DNA from: Gordonibacter sp. Marseille-P4307
GTDB lineage: Bacteria; Actinomycetota; Coriobacteriia; Coriobacteriales; Eggerthellaceae
Assembly: GCF_900604965.1 (NCBI RefSeq)
Contig: NZ_UWPD01000001.1
Span: 822,642 to 886,641 of the forward strand
Reading direction: 5' to 3'
Length of the DNA stretch: 64,000 nt
Shown: positions 33,318 through 41,180 of the stretch, in pieces
Layout of the letters: each line of letters opens with the position of its first letter
How positions within the stretch are numbered: position 1 is the first letter of the stretch
Made by a program: the position numbers and the translations under genes
The notes under the pieces: generated by a model
The model's input: the letters and a program-made list of their open reading frames with translations, nothing else
Told to the model about the DNA's origin: nothing
The model's database searches: none

Positions 33318-34241
33318 CTAGTCGAACGACTGAACGGAGGGATGCTCGTCGATAACGCGATGAAGCTCTTTGATGTAGCGCAGAAGAAGCTGGCCAGGGC
33401 GGCGTTCGTTGTGCATGATGTATCCGACCGTCATCTTCTGATCTACATCCAGCGGAATGGCGACGATGCCCTCGTGCATCTCGGGCGAGAGCACGCCGGT
33501 GGATACGGTGTAGCCGTTGAAGCTGGTTAGCAGGTTGGTGAGAGTACCGCGATCCGAGTAGCGGATATTGCGGTTATGGGGGAGGTAGCCAAAAGGTTCC
33601 TCCGAATAGTAAAACGAGTTGGCTGTCCCCTGTTCGAACGAGTAGCGCGGGTACTCGTCCAGATCGCCCAGGTTGAGGATCTTACGGTCGGCCAGCGGGT
33701 GCTTCTCGCTTACGAACACATGCACCCTCGCTTTGAACAGCGGGGTGAACGTTACCTCGGCGTCTTTGAAGGCCTTCTGCAAAACGCGCGAGTTGAAGTC
33801 GTCCATGTACAGAACGCCCACGTCGCTCCTGAAGGTTCGCACATCGTCGATGATCTCGCCCGTAGCGCATTCGCGCAGCACGAAATCGTACTTCTCGCTT
33901 TCACAGCCTTCGGCGACGTTGATGAAGGCCTGAAGCGAGAAGTGGTAATGCTGAGTGGATACAGCCAGGCGCACCTGGCTTTCCCGTCCGTGCGCATAGC
34001 GCGTTTCCAGCATGTCGGCCTGCTCGATTACCTGGCGTGCGTATCCGAGGAGTTCGGTGCCGTCGTTGGTGAGGTGCACGCCGCGGTTGGAGCGCGTGAA
34101 AATGGTGATGCCCAGTTCGCGTTCGAGCTCCTTGACCGCTGTCGAAAGGTTCGACTGGCTGATGTAGAGATTCTGCGCGGCTGCGTTGATCGAGCCGTGT
34201 TCCGATATGGCGATCAGGTAGCGGAGCTGTTGAAGCGTCAT
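33318..34241 (-). CDS. LysR family transcriptional regulator
   Basis: A 307-residue regulator. The N-terminal winged HTH is canonical: MTLQQLRYLIAISEHGSINA, then YISQSNLSTAVKELERELG. The effector domain (about 90-290) has HVFVSEKHPLADR and NLLTSFNGYTVSTGVLSPEM. Start at 34241 is chosen because LysR proteins begin just before LRYL and GAGGGGG lies upstream; 34274 adds 11 unsupported residues. No divergent target gene lies next to it: the gene beyond is on the same strand and ends in a terminator, so the target is unknown. TATAAT on the minus strand (34313-34318) and TAAAAT (34273-34278) are candidate -10 boxes. Confidence 0.9.
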   Translation of the reverse strand: MTLQQLRYLIAISEHGSINAAAQNLYISQSNLSTAVKELERELGITIFTRSNRGVHLTNDGTELLGYARQVIEQADMLETRYAHGRESQVRLAVSTQHYHFSLQAFINVAEGCESEKYDFVLRECATGEIIDDVRTFRSDVGVLYMDDFNSRVLQKAFKDAEVTFTPLFKARVHVFVSEKHPLADRKILNLGDLDEYPRYSFEQGTANSFYYSEEPFGYLPHNRNIRYSDRGTLTNLLTSFNGYTVSTGVLSPEMHEGIVAIPLDVDQKMTVGYIMHNERRPGQLLLRYIKELHRVIDEHPSVQSFD

Positions 34242-34335
34242 TCGATATATCCCCCTCGTTCGATACGCGCTCATTTTAATACAAGATGAATTATCGAAAA
34301 AAGCGAATATTGATTATAGAACCCGTTCGTTGAAA

Positions 34336-34378
34336 ACAGGACTCCCGACACCGTGTGCGAGGCGGTGTCGGGAGTCTG
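34336..34378 (-). terminator. Terminator after the SPFH/zinc-ribbon gene
   Basis: A perfect 13-base-pair stem, 34341-34353 with 34363-34375, loop nine bases. On the minus strand it is followed by CCTGTTTTC, so it ends the minus-strand operon before the LysR gene. Confidence 0.85.
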
Positions 34379-34427
34379 AAAAGGCGATTGCGCCAACTCG
34401 TCCTTGGCAATGAGAGGGACCGGGCGG

Positions 34428-35678
34428 TTAGGGATGCGGGGTTCCGCAGTTGCCGCAGAACTTGCCGAAGTTCTGGGTTCCGCACTCGGGGCAGAACCAG
34501 CGGGTCGGTTCGGGTTTCTTCGTTCCGCAGTTACTGCAGAATTTTCCGGCGTTTGCGGCCTGGCAGCTGGGGCAGGTCCACGAACCGGCTTCTGCGGTCG
34601 CGGTCGTCGCACCGGCGCTGCCCTGCGCATCGGATGCGCCCGCGGCCGTCGGCGCGGGCTGGTGCTGGGCGTTCATTTCGAACAGCTGGTTCGCGCTGAC
34701 GCCTCCTGCCTGCTGCGCCATGCCGAAGCCCATGAACCCCGTCAGCGCTCCGCCCTCGTTTGCCGCTGCGGCGCGCATGGCGTCGCCCTGCGCCGCGGTA
34801 AGCGAGCCGGCCGCCATGCCGGGATCGCGCAGCGCGCCCGCCTTCTGCATCTCCTTGATGAGGGCGGCATCCTCTTCGGAGACGTTCACCGAGTTCAACG
34901 CGACGGTCTCGAGCGTCAATCCGCGCGCTTCACCCCAGGCTTGGCTCAGCTCGCCGCGCAGGGCGTCGGTCAGCTCGGTCACATGGCCGGGAAGCTCGCT
35001 GTAACGGATGCCCATCGCGGAGATGCGGGCAAGAGCGGGTTGGAGCGCCGTGAGCATTTCGCTGCGCAGCTGGCTTTCAACGTCGGCGCAGGTGAACTTT
35101 TCCGCCACGTTTCCGGCGATGGTGGTGTAGAAGCGCACCGGGTCGGTGATGCGGAACGAGTACATGCCGTTCGTGCGGATAGCGAGATCGATGTCCAGTC
35201 CGACGTTTCTGTCGACCACGCGGAAGGGGATGGGGGAGGTGGTGCCGAACTTGTTTCCGATGATCTCTTTGAGGTTGATGTAGTAGACGCGCTGGTCTTT
35301 TCCGGGGTCTCCGCCGAACTTGAAGCGCTGTCCGATCTGCTTGAAGGTGTTCACGATGCCTTCGCCCAAGTTTCCGTAGAACAGGCTGGGCTCGGTGGAA
35401 TTCTCGTAGGTGTATTCGCCGGGTTCGGCGCAGAACTCCGCGATCTTTCCCGACTCGACGATGATCATGCACTGACCCTCGTTCACGGCGATCTTGGATC
35501 CGTTCGAGATGATGTTGTCTTCGGCCTTGGTGTTCGAGCTGCGGCCGCGGCTGGACGTTTGCTTCTTGCCCTTGATGATGAGGGTGTCTGCGGCCATCTC
35601 ATCGCAGTTGAAGAATTCCAGCCAGGTATCGGCCAGCACGCCTCCGCCCGCTCCGACTGCTGCTTTGATAAGTCCCAT
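34428..35678 (-). CDS. SPFH-domain protein with C-terminal zinc ribbons (YdjI-like)
   Basis: A 416-residue protein of the YdjI type. An N-terminal SPFH/band 7-like domain covers about residues 20-290 (VNEGQCMIIVESGKIAEF, AIRTNGMYSFRITDPVRFY, LETVALNSVNVSEED). A Gly/Ala/Gln-rich linker follows. Two zinc ribbons close the protein: CPSCQAANAGKFCSNCG and CPECGTQNFGKFCGNCG. There is no membrane helix. In Bacillus ydjI is the last gene of the pspA-ydjG-ydjH-ydjI envelope-stress operon. Here it follows YdjH- and YdjG-like genes in the same order on the minus strand. AAGGAG precedes the start by six bases. Confidence 0.85.
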   Translation of the reverse strand: MGLIKAAVGAGGGVLADTWLEFFNCDEMAADTLIIKGKKQTSSRGRSSNTKAEDNIISNGSKIAVNEGQCMIIVESGKIAEFCAEPGEYTYENSTEPSLFYGNLGEGIVNTFKQIGQRFKFGGDPGKDQRVYYINLKEIIGNKFGTTSPIPFRVVDRNVGLDIDLAIRTNGMYSFRITDPVRFYTTIAGNVAEKFTCADVESQLRSEMLTALQPALARISAMGIRYSELPGHVTELTDALRGELSQAWGEARGLTLETVALNSVNVSEEDAALIKEMQKAGALRDPGMAAGSLTAAQGDAMRAAAANEGGALTGFMGFGMAQQAGGVSANQLFEMNAQHQPAPTAAGASDAQGSAGATTATAEAGSWTCPSCQAANAGKFCSNCGTKKPEPTRWFCPECGTQNFGKFCGNCGTPHP

Positions 35679-35776
35679 GGTCGCTCCTTCGTTCGTGCCG
35701 CTTCATGCGCTGCGGCTGCGCTTCGAGCTTGCCTCGGATGATATATCGGATCCTGTGCCGAACACGATGCCGTTGC

Positions 35777-36637
35777 CTAGAATTTTCCTCCCGACGATCC
35801 GCCGAACCCGCCGCTGAAGACGGTGGATCCGCCTCCCGAGGAGTTGTGGTCGTCTGGCAGGGGGACGACGGACATGGTGGAGGTGACGAACCAGTCGTTT
35901 TGGGAGGCGAGTTTGAAGCTTCCCTGTTCGACGTAGTCGGCGGCCTCGGTTTTGAGCCGTGCGGTTTTCATCTTGCGGTATTCCATCGCGCTCAGTCCGC
36001 CGGCTATCGCGCCTGCGACGCCCAATGCTATCGCGATCTCGAAAAGCAGGCCGAGCAGCCTGTCTACGGGATCGGAGTCCGAATCGAAGGACGATCCCGT
36101 TTCGGCCCGGTACTCAAGCAGGTAGGTTGCGCGGTGGTAGAACGCCGATCCGGCGTCGTCCCACTGATCGTCCTTGAGACTGGGAAGGATGCGCTCTTCG
36201 AGGGATTTCACGCCGTAATCGGTGAAGGCCTCGATACCGTCTCCGTAGGTGATGGTTACGTAGTCGCGTGAATCGATTGCCACGAGGAACAGAATGCCGC
36301 TCTTTTTCTCGCCAAGGCCCAGGTGGTGGCTGTTGTAGTAGCCGGTGGCATAGTCGCGCACCTGCTGCGATCCGATGTTCGGGACAACCAGCAGGTACGT
36401 TCCCATGTGGTAGCGCTCGGCCAGGAAATCTCCCTGCCGCTCCAGTTCCCGTTTGGCATCGGCGCTTAGAGCCCCGTATTCATCGAAGACGAACGTTCCC
36501 TGATTGGATTGGTTCTCGTTGTTCGCAAACGCGTCGCTTGCCGCCCAGGCGATGCCGCATGGGGCGAGCGAGAAGGGGAAGGAAAGGCAGAAACACAGGG
36601 AAATCGCTGCCAGCGTTTTCGGGAATCTCGTGAGCAT
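35777..36637 (-). CDS. TPM-domain membrane protein (YdjH/YgcG-like)
   Basis: A 286-residue protein. A signal peptide covers residues 1-32. The TPM domain (about 45-180) has VFDEYGALSADAKRELERQ, GTYLLVVPNIG, KSGILFLVAI, VTITYGDGIEAF and LEERILPSLKDDQWDDA. One membrane helix lies at about 195-215. The tail ends SGGGSTVFSGGFGGSSGGKF, a Gly/Ser-rich end common in TPM proteins. TPM domains have been proposed as phosphatases or as assembly factors. AGGGAG lies four bases ahead of ATG 36637. It is nine bases downstream of the YdjG-like gene. Confidence 0.87.
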   Translation of the reverse strand: MLTRFPKTLAAISLCFCLSFPFSLAPCGIAWAASDAFANNENQSNQGTFVFDEYGALSADAKRELERQGDFLAERYHMGTYLLVVPNIGSQQVRDYATGYYNSHHLGLGEKKSGILFLVAIDSRDYVTITYGDGIEAFTDYGVKSLEERILPSLKDDQWDDAGSAFYHRATYLLEYRAETGSSFDSDSDPVDRLLGLLFEIAIALGVAGAIAGGLSAMEYRKMKTARLKTEAADYVEQGSFKLASQNDWFVTSTMSVVPLPDDHNSSGGGSTVFSGGFGGSSGGKF

Positions 36638-36646
36638 ACCGTCTCC

Positions 36647-37804
36647 CTACAGTACGAATCGAAGCACGGCAAACGTTGCGACGGCGATCGGCGCGAACAC
36701 CGCCAAGAACCGCATCGCCAGCCTTTTTCGGCTGATAGGCAGATCGCCGATCATCTTTCCGGTCTGCCCGTTCATGGCGAACAGGAAGTCCCGTTCGTTC
36801 CATCTGGTGTGCAGCATCCAGACGGGCAGAAGCGCGTAGCGGATATCGTTCCAGATCACCGATGAGCTGCAACCGTCCAGACTGACGGTTGCGTATCCCT
36901 CTACCGTGCGGGACAGCGCGTCCTGCATGCTTTTCTCCATGCGCTCTTCGGCGCGCGCCTTGCATTCCTCGGCGTTCTGATCGTAGCGATCGGCCATGAA
37001 CCCCGGTAGGTAGCCCAAAGAGAACGGGACCATTTCGGAGTAGTCATAAGGTTCGATCGAGTCCATGTGCGCGTCGGGCATGCGGGTCGATCCGTCCACG
37101 GGAACGCGCGCGAAATCGATGGAGCCTGTGCGTTCGGCGGCGTAATGGTCGGTTTTCGTGTAGAGGTTCTTTTTGTCGCTCCAGGTGATGACGTTGGTCA
37201 TTGAGAACTTGGCATCTGCGTCGGCTGTGGTGGAGTACAGCCAGAACGGAACGTACACGCCTTGGATCTCGTTGAGGTGGTTTTCGTCGGAGAAGTTTTT
37301 GGGAAGAAGCTTCTTGTCGTGGTAGTACTCTCTCAGGGCCGCGATGGCGTCCTCCTTCGTTTTCCTGAAGGGGATGAGGTAGTCGGGCCGAAGCGCATCC
37401 GAAAGCCGACCGGGCACGATGGTCTCGTTTCCGCAGTACGGACATTGTTTGATGGCGGTAACCTGATCGACCATCAGCTGCGCTCCGCATGACGAGCAGT
37501 TGTAGGCGCGCATGCTGCGGGCATCTTCGTCGTCCCATCGAGATCGCTTGAGATAGGCCTGGATGGGATCTTCGCCCGCTTCGACCCGTTCCGTTTCGAC
37601 GGCGGTGTTCGGATCGATCGAGGCCTCGGCTGCATGGGGAGTCTCGGCCGCGACGTTGCCGTGTTTGCGGGTGTAGTAGGTCTCGACGTCTTCGGGACAG
37701 AAGCGGGATCCGCAGAAATCGCATTCAAGGCTGTTGGTTCGAGCTTCGAAGTGCAGATGCCCTCCGCATGAGGGGCACTGGTAGTTCGTCGATTCGGATG
37801 CCAT
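36647..37804 (-). CDS. Zinc-ribbon membrane protein (YdjG-like)
   Basis: A 385-residue protein. Two N-terminal zinc ribbons are seen: CPSCGGHLHF with CDFCGSRFC, and CSSCGAQLM with CPYCGNETI. The middle has IQGVYVPFWLYSTTADADA and LLPVWMLHTRWN, hallmark blocks of YdjG-like proteins. One membrane helix ends the protein (about 360-383). It is the first gene of a minus-strand trio with TPM and SPFH proteins. In Bacillus this trio follows pspA; no pspA is present here. On the minus strand TTGACA (complement of 37836-37841) is a possible -35. Confidence 0.85.
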   Translation of the reverse strand: MASESTNYQCPSCGGHLHFEARTNSLECDFCGSRFCPEDVETYYTRKHGNVAAETPHAAEASIDPNTAVETERVEAGEDPIQAYLKRSRWDDEDARSMRAYNCSSCGAQLMVDQVTAIKQCPYCGNETIVPGRLSDALRPDYLIPFRKTKEDAIAALREYYHDKKLLPKNFSDENHLNEIQGVYVPFWLYSTTADADAKFSMTNVITWSDKKNLYTKTDHYAAERTGSIDFARVPVDGSTRMPDAHMDSIEPYDYSEMVPFSLGYLPGFMADRYDQNAEECKARAEERMEKSMQDALSRTVEGYATVSLDGCSSSVIWNDIRYALLPVWMLHTRWNERDFLFAMNGQTGKMIGDLPISRKRLAMRFLAVFAPIAVATFAVLRFVL

Positions 37805-37863
37805 GAAGCGCCTTTCGTTGAAGTGCGAACCGTGTTGTCAATAATAGCGGTTTTTACCAGGCG

Positions 37864-37869
37864 TATAAT
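37864..37869 (+). promoter_or_regulatory. -10 box upstream of the SGNH hydrolase gene
   Basis: A perfect TATAAT. The nearest -35-like TTGTCA (37835-37840) is 23 bases away, too far, so the -35 is unclear. It lies 78 bases ahead of the GTG start. Confidence 0.35.
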
Positions 37870-37946
37870 GCGCTGCGCGCAAGATCGCTTTGTTTTTTAT
37901 GAGGTTTTGCGTCCGGTTCGTACGTACGGTTCGAGGGGGAGTTTCC

Positions 37947-38906
37947 GTGACGCGGCTCTTTTCTGTTCTGGGTGATTCCATCAGCACGTTCGAAGGCTCG
38001 ACGCGCGAGGGTTTCGCGGTGTTCTATGCGGGCGAACGCCGACGCGCTTGGGGGGTGGAGTCGGTTGAAGACACTTGGTGGATGCAGGTGGTGAGCCGTT
38101 GCGGGGGTACCGTTGCATCCAATGCCGCCTGGTCGGGATCGTGCGTGGAGGGGCCGGGCTATCCTGCGGGGGAAAGCCCCGGACGTGCTGACGCCCTTGT
38201 TGCCGACGACGGGTCGGCTCCCGACGATATCCTGGTGTTCTTCGGGACGAACGATTACGGGTGGGGAGGTTTTTCCAACCAGATGAGAGGTCGGGGAAAC
38301 GCGATACCCTTCTGCGCGAGGGAAGATCCCTCCGAGGGCGCCTCGGACAAAAAGGGGGGAGAGCCGTGCGGTGCTTCGGCGTCGTTTCCGGCTGTCGAGC
38401 ATGCCGTCGAGCGGTTTCAAGCGGCTTACGGCCGCATGCTGTCGAATCTTCGGAGCCGTTTCCCCCGGGCTCGAATCTGGTGCGTGTCGCTGTTGGCCGG
38501 ACGCGTGAGCGGGTGCGGGCAATCGACATTCCCTCGCGTGTACCGGGGAGCGGCCTTCGACGACTACAATGCCGCCATAGAGTCGGCCTGTCGTGATCAT
38601 GGCTGCACGTTTTGCCGTGCCTCCTCGCTGGGATACGACTACGAGGCACTTGACGGTACCCATCCCACCAAACTTGGCATGAGCCAGATCGCCTGGATGG
38701 TGGAGACGTGCATGCGAGAGGCGGGCGACGCCGCCTTGTCCGAACTTGACGCTTCGCCGTTTCCCGGCAAAGCGGCGTTTTTGTCGCGCGATCCCTGCGT
38801 ATTTCCTGGAAGATCCTGTGTGAACTGCGCATACGCTCAATCCACGACAGCCCAGTGGATGCACGTCTGCCGTCGTTTCATCGAAAGCGGCCCGTATCGC
38901 AGGTAG
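37947..38906 (+). CDS. SGNH/GDSL-family hydrolase
   Basis: A 319-residue esterase/lipase-fold protein without a signal peptide. Block I is SVLGDSIST with the catalytic Ser, block II has SNAAWSGS, block III is FFGTNDYGWGG with the oxyanion Asn, and block V is DGTHPTKLG with Asp and His. The substrate (an acyl or acetyl ester, possibly of carbohydrate) is unknown. An insert at about 115-140 is rich in Gly, Arg and Glu. The C-terminal part is cysteine-rich (DPCVFPGRSCVNCAY), unusual for a cytoplasmic SGNH enzyme. GTG 37947 follows GAGGGGGA by six bases; ATG 37890 is rejected as lacking a ribosome site. Confidence 0.8.
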   Translation: MTRLFSVLGDSISTFEGSTREGFAVFYAGERRRAWGVESVEDTWWMQVVSRCGGTVASNAAWSGSCVEGPGYPAGESPGRADALVADDGSAPDDILVFFGTNDYGWGGFSNQMRGRGNAIPFCAREDPSEGASDKKGGEPCGASASFPAVEHAVERFQAAYGRMLSNLRSRFPRARIWCVSLLAGRVSGCGQSTFPRVYRGAAFDDYNAAIESACRDHGCTFCRASSLGYDYEALDGTHPTKLGMSQIAWMVETCMREAGDAALSELDASPFPGKAAFLSRDPCVFPGRSCVNCAYAQSTTAQWMHVCRRFIESGPYRR

Positions 38907-38913
38907 GGGCCTC

Positions 38914-39246
38914 CTACCAGGCGTCGTCGGGGTGGTTGGCCGAGCTGAGCGACCTGATGTCGCGGAAGTCGAACGACGCCCCGTCGATCTCCATGCGCCT
39001 GGATCGCGCGTCGATGCGCACGATGCTGCCCTCGGCCTGCTCGTAATGGTCCCTCCGATAGTAGACGACGCTCACCGGATCCCCCGGCTCGAGGGACGCC
39101 AGGATCCGATTGAGGGATTCCTCCTCCTCTTCGAGGAGCTGGCAGCGTTCCTGGCGCTCGACGGCGGCGAGGGACATCAGGTTGCCGAGGCCCTTCAAGG
39201 CGGCGAAGGGCAGGTATTGTCGGGCCCTGTTCGCTTCGCTATGCAC
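38914..39246 (-). CDS. YolD-like protein
   Basis: A 110-residue protein of the YolD-like family, which usually accompanies UvrX/DinB-type polymerases. The family opening ARQYLPFAALKGL is clear, then a Glu-rich helix, then DPVSVVYYRRDHYEQAEGSI and MEIDGASFDFRDI as the beta part. Start is GTG 39246: GGAGGG lies four bases upstream and the gene then overlaps the polymerase stop by eight bases. An ATG at 39300 would overlap by 62 bases. Its role with the polymerase is not established. Confidence 0.85.
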   Translation of the reverse strand: MHSEANRARQYLPFAALKGLGNLMSLAAVERQERCQLLEEEEESLNRILASLEPGDPVSVVYYRRDHYEQAEGSIVRIDARSRRMEIDGASFDFRDIRSLSSANHPDDAW

Positions 39247-40543
39247 GGTGCCCTCCGATCTGGACGTTGCGCTGCCGGGCGGTTGCGCACTCCAGCGCAT
39301 CGATTCCCCTGATGAGAGAGTTCTTTCCGTAACGGTTCCTCACTTCTATGGAGGCGCAGCACAGCGCCCGCTCCCGCTCGAGCTCCCTTACGTCGGTGAA
39401 CAGGTCGAGCGTCTCGCAGCTTTCCGCCTCGAGGCGCCCCAGCGCTATGCTCATCCGCTTTACGGGGCGCGCGGGATCGACTTTTTCCTCGTAGAGAGCG
39501 ACGATTTGCTGCTCGAGATAGCGTCGGGAGGACGTTTTGCGGGAGAGTTTCCTCGATGCCGATGCGGCGGTTTCGGGGGTGAACCGGCGCCTCTGGGTTC
39601 GGTAGACGCGCCCCGGCACCGCGTATCCCACCATGAGGGACACGTGTCCGGCCACCATCCGGCGCTCTACCAGCTCGAGGGCCGATTCGTACACCATCTC
39701 CTTCAGCACCACGAGCGCCTCGTCGAAGCTGTACTCCCGCATGAGGACCTGCCCGTTGGCGATCGACGTCGAACGGGGGCGGTACGATCTTATCTGGTCG
39801 ATGGTGCAGTCTTCCCGCCCGTGCGCGTGGTCGATGAGCAGCTGGGCGTTGATGCCGAACTCCCGCTCGAGCAGCGATCGGTCGAGTCGGGTCACCCCTT
39901 CGAGGTCGACCACCCCGTGGCGCGCCAGCCGCTCGGCCGTCCCCGGTCCGATGTTCCATATGTCGGTGAGGGGGCGATGCCGCCAGACGGATGCTTTGAA
40001 CGACGGTTCGTCCAGGTACCCGATGCGGTCTTTTTCGCGCTTCGCCTTGATGTCCAGCGCCACCTTGGCCAAAAACAGGTTCGTGCCGATCCCCGCGGTT
40101 GCGTAGATGCCCGTTTTGGCGAGCACGGCGTCCATGAGCATGCGGGCGAACGACCGCGCGTCGGTGCGGTAGAGGACCAGGTAGGGTGTGGCGTCGATGA
40201 AGCATTCGTCTATGGAGTACGCATACAGGTCGTTGGGGGACACGTAGCGCAGGTAAATGCGGTAGATGAGGGACGAGACCTCCATGTAGCGGCGCATGCG
40301 GGGGGTCGCGACGAGGTAGTCGATGCCGTCGGGTATCTCGAACAGACGGCATCGGTTTTTCACCCCGCGCTCTTTCATGCGAGGGGTGATGGCGAGGCAG
40401 ATGGTCGAGCGCCCGCGGTCGGGGTCGGCCACCACCAGGTCGGTCGACAGCGAGTCCAGCCCGCGATCGACGCATTCCACGCTGGCGTAAAAGCTTTTCA
40501 AATCGATGCACAGATACGTGCGCACGCGCCCAAGGCCCCCCAT
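39239..40543 (-). CDS. Y-family DNA polymerase (DinB/UmuC type, UvrX-like)
   Basis: A 434-residue translesion polymerase. The palm motif LCIDLKSFYASVECVDRG carries the first catalytic Asp. YAYSIDECFIDAT has the Asp-Glu pair (canonical S(I/V)DE). The helix-hairpin-helix is LTDIWNIGPGTAERLARHG. The little-finger domain follows, with SIALGRLE near the end. There is no beta-clamp box recognisable at the very C terminus, although LDLFTD may serve. AAGGGGGAG lies three bases before ATG 40543. The gene is preceded by a LexA-type box, pointing to SOS control. Confidence 0.93.
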   Translation of the reverse strand: MGGLGRVRTYLCIDLKSFYASVECVDRGLDSLSTDLVVADPDRGRSTICLAITPRMKERGVKNRCRLFEIPDGIDYLVATPRMRRYMEVSSLIYRIYLRYVSPNDLYAYSIDECFIDATPYLVLYRTDARSFARMLMDAVLAKTGIYATAGIGTNLFLAKVALDIKAKREKDRIGYLDEPSFKASVWRHRPLTDIWNIGPGTAERLARHGVVDLEGVTRLDRSLLEREFGINAQLLIDHAHGREDCTIDQIRSYRPRSTSIANGQVLMREYSFDEALVVLKEMVYESALELVERRMVAGHVSLMVGYAVPGRVYRTQRRRFTPETAASASRKLSRKTSSRRYLEQQIVALYEEKVDPARPVKRMSIALGRLEAESCETLDLFTDVRELERERALCCASIEVRNRYGKNSLIRGIDALECATARQRNVQIGGHRA

Positions 40544-40560
40544 GGCTCCCCCTTCTTTTT

Positions 40561-40574
40561 AGAACGTTTGTTCG
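40561..40574 (-). promoter_or_regulatory. LexA (SOS) box upstream of the Y-family polymerase
   Basis: On the minus strand CGAACAAACGTTCT, which fits CGAACRNRYGTTYC at all but the last base. It ends 18 bases before the polymerase start codon. A further CGAACAAACG lies inverted at 40617-40626 on the plus strand, as a possible second, degenerate site. Confidence 0.7.
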
Positions 40575-40657
40575 ATTACGGAGGGAATTGTCGCGCGGTT
40601 CGCGGGCGCGGTCAATCGAACAAACGATGGAGAATGGGCGGCGTTTTACGAGCCGGC

Positions 40658-41149
40658 CTACCGAAGGGCGATCCAGGCCGCCGCGAAGGCGATGACGGCA
40701 CAGGCGCAGGCGAATGCGGCCACGGCCGTCCAGGGGATGCTCGCGAAAGGCGCCGCCCCTTTGCGCGCTTCGGCCGCCGCATCGCGGGAGAACGCCACGA
40801 AGCCCAGGTAGTCTCCGTTGTCGGCGAGATGGAGGCACTGCGTTTCTCCGTCGTCGAGGCGGGCTTCCAGCTCGCGGGCGGCCTGCGGGACGAACACGGA
40901 CTGCGCGGGCGCCTCGCGTCGAGACGCGATGGCCACCTTGTGGGAGCCGCTGGCGACGATGCGGCAGGTGGGAGACGTTTCGATGACGGAATCGGCCACG
41001 ATCTGCGGGAGATGTTCCTGCTGCGCGCCGTACGCGCGCAGGGCGCGCGCCCAGTCCGCATCGCTTCCCGAGGCGGTGCACAGCGCCAGGACGACCAGGC
41101 GGTCGGCATCGTAGCGGGGGGAGAAGTTCTCGATCGCGGAAACGCGCAT
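40658..41149 (-). CDS. Tail-anchored membrane protein of unknown function
   Basis: A 163-residue protein I do not recognise. Residues 1-130 are soluble, with a beta/alpha-looking pattern (RLVVLALCTASG, CRIVASGSHKVAIASR, CLHLADNGDYLGFVAFSR). A single hydrophobic helix at about 138-161 ends the protein, so it is tail-anchored with the bulk in the cytoplasm. AAAGGAG lies five bases ahead of ATG 41149. It starts 31 bases after the ldh stop and is probably co-transcribed with ldh. Confidence 0.6.
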   Translation of the reverse strand: MRVSAIENFSPRYDADRLVVLALCTASGSDADWARALRAYGAQQEHLPQIVADSVIETSPTCRIVASGSHKVAIASRREAPAQSVFVPQAARELEARLDDGETQCLHLADNGDYLGFVAFSRDAAAEARKGAAPFASIPWTAVAAFACACAVIAFAAAWIALR

Positions 41150-41180
41150 GCGGCTCCTTTCCGTTCGGGATCCGACGCGC

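Noticed and set aside
34404-35741. A 445-residue plus-strand frame opposite the SPFH gene
   Set aside because: The minus-strand protein has clear zinc ribbons and SPFH blocks; the plus frame is composition-driven.
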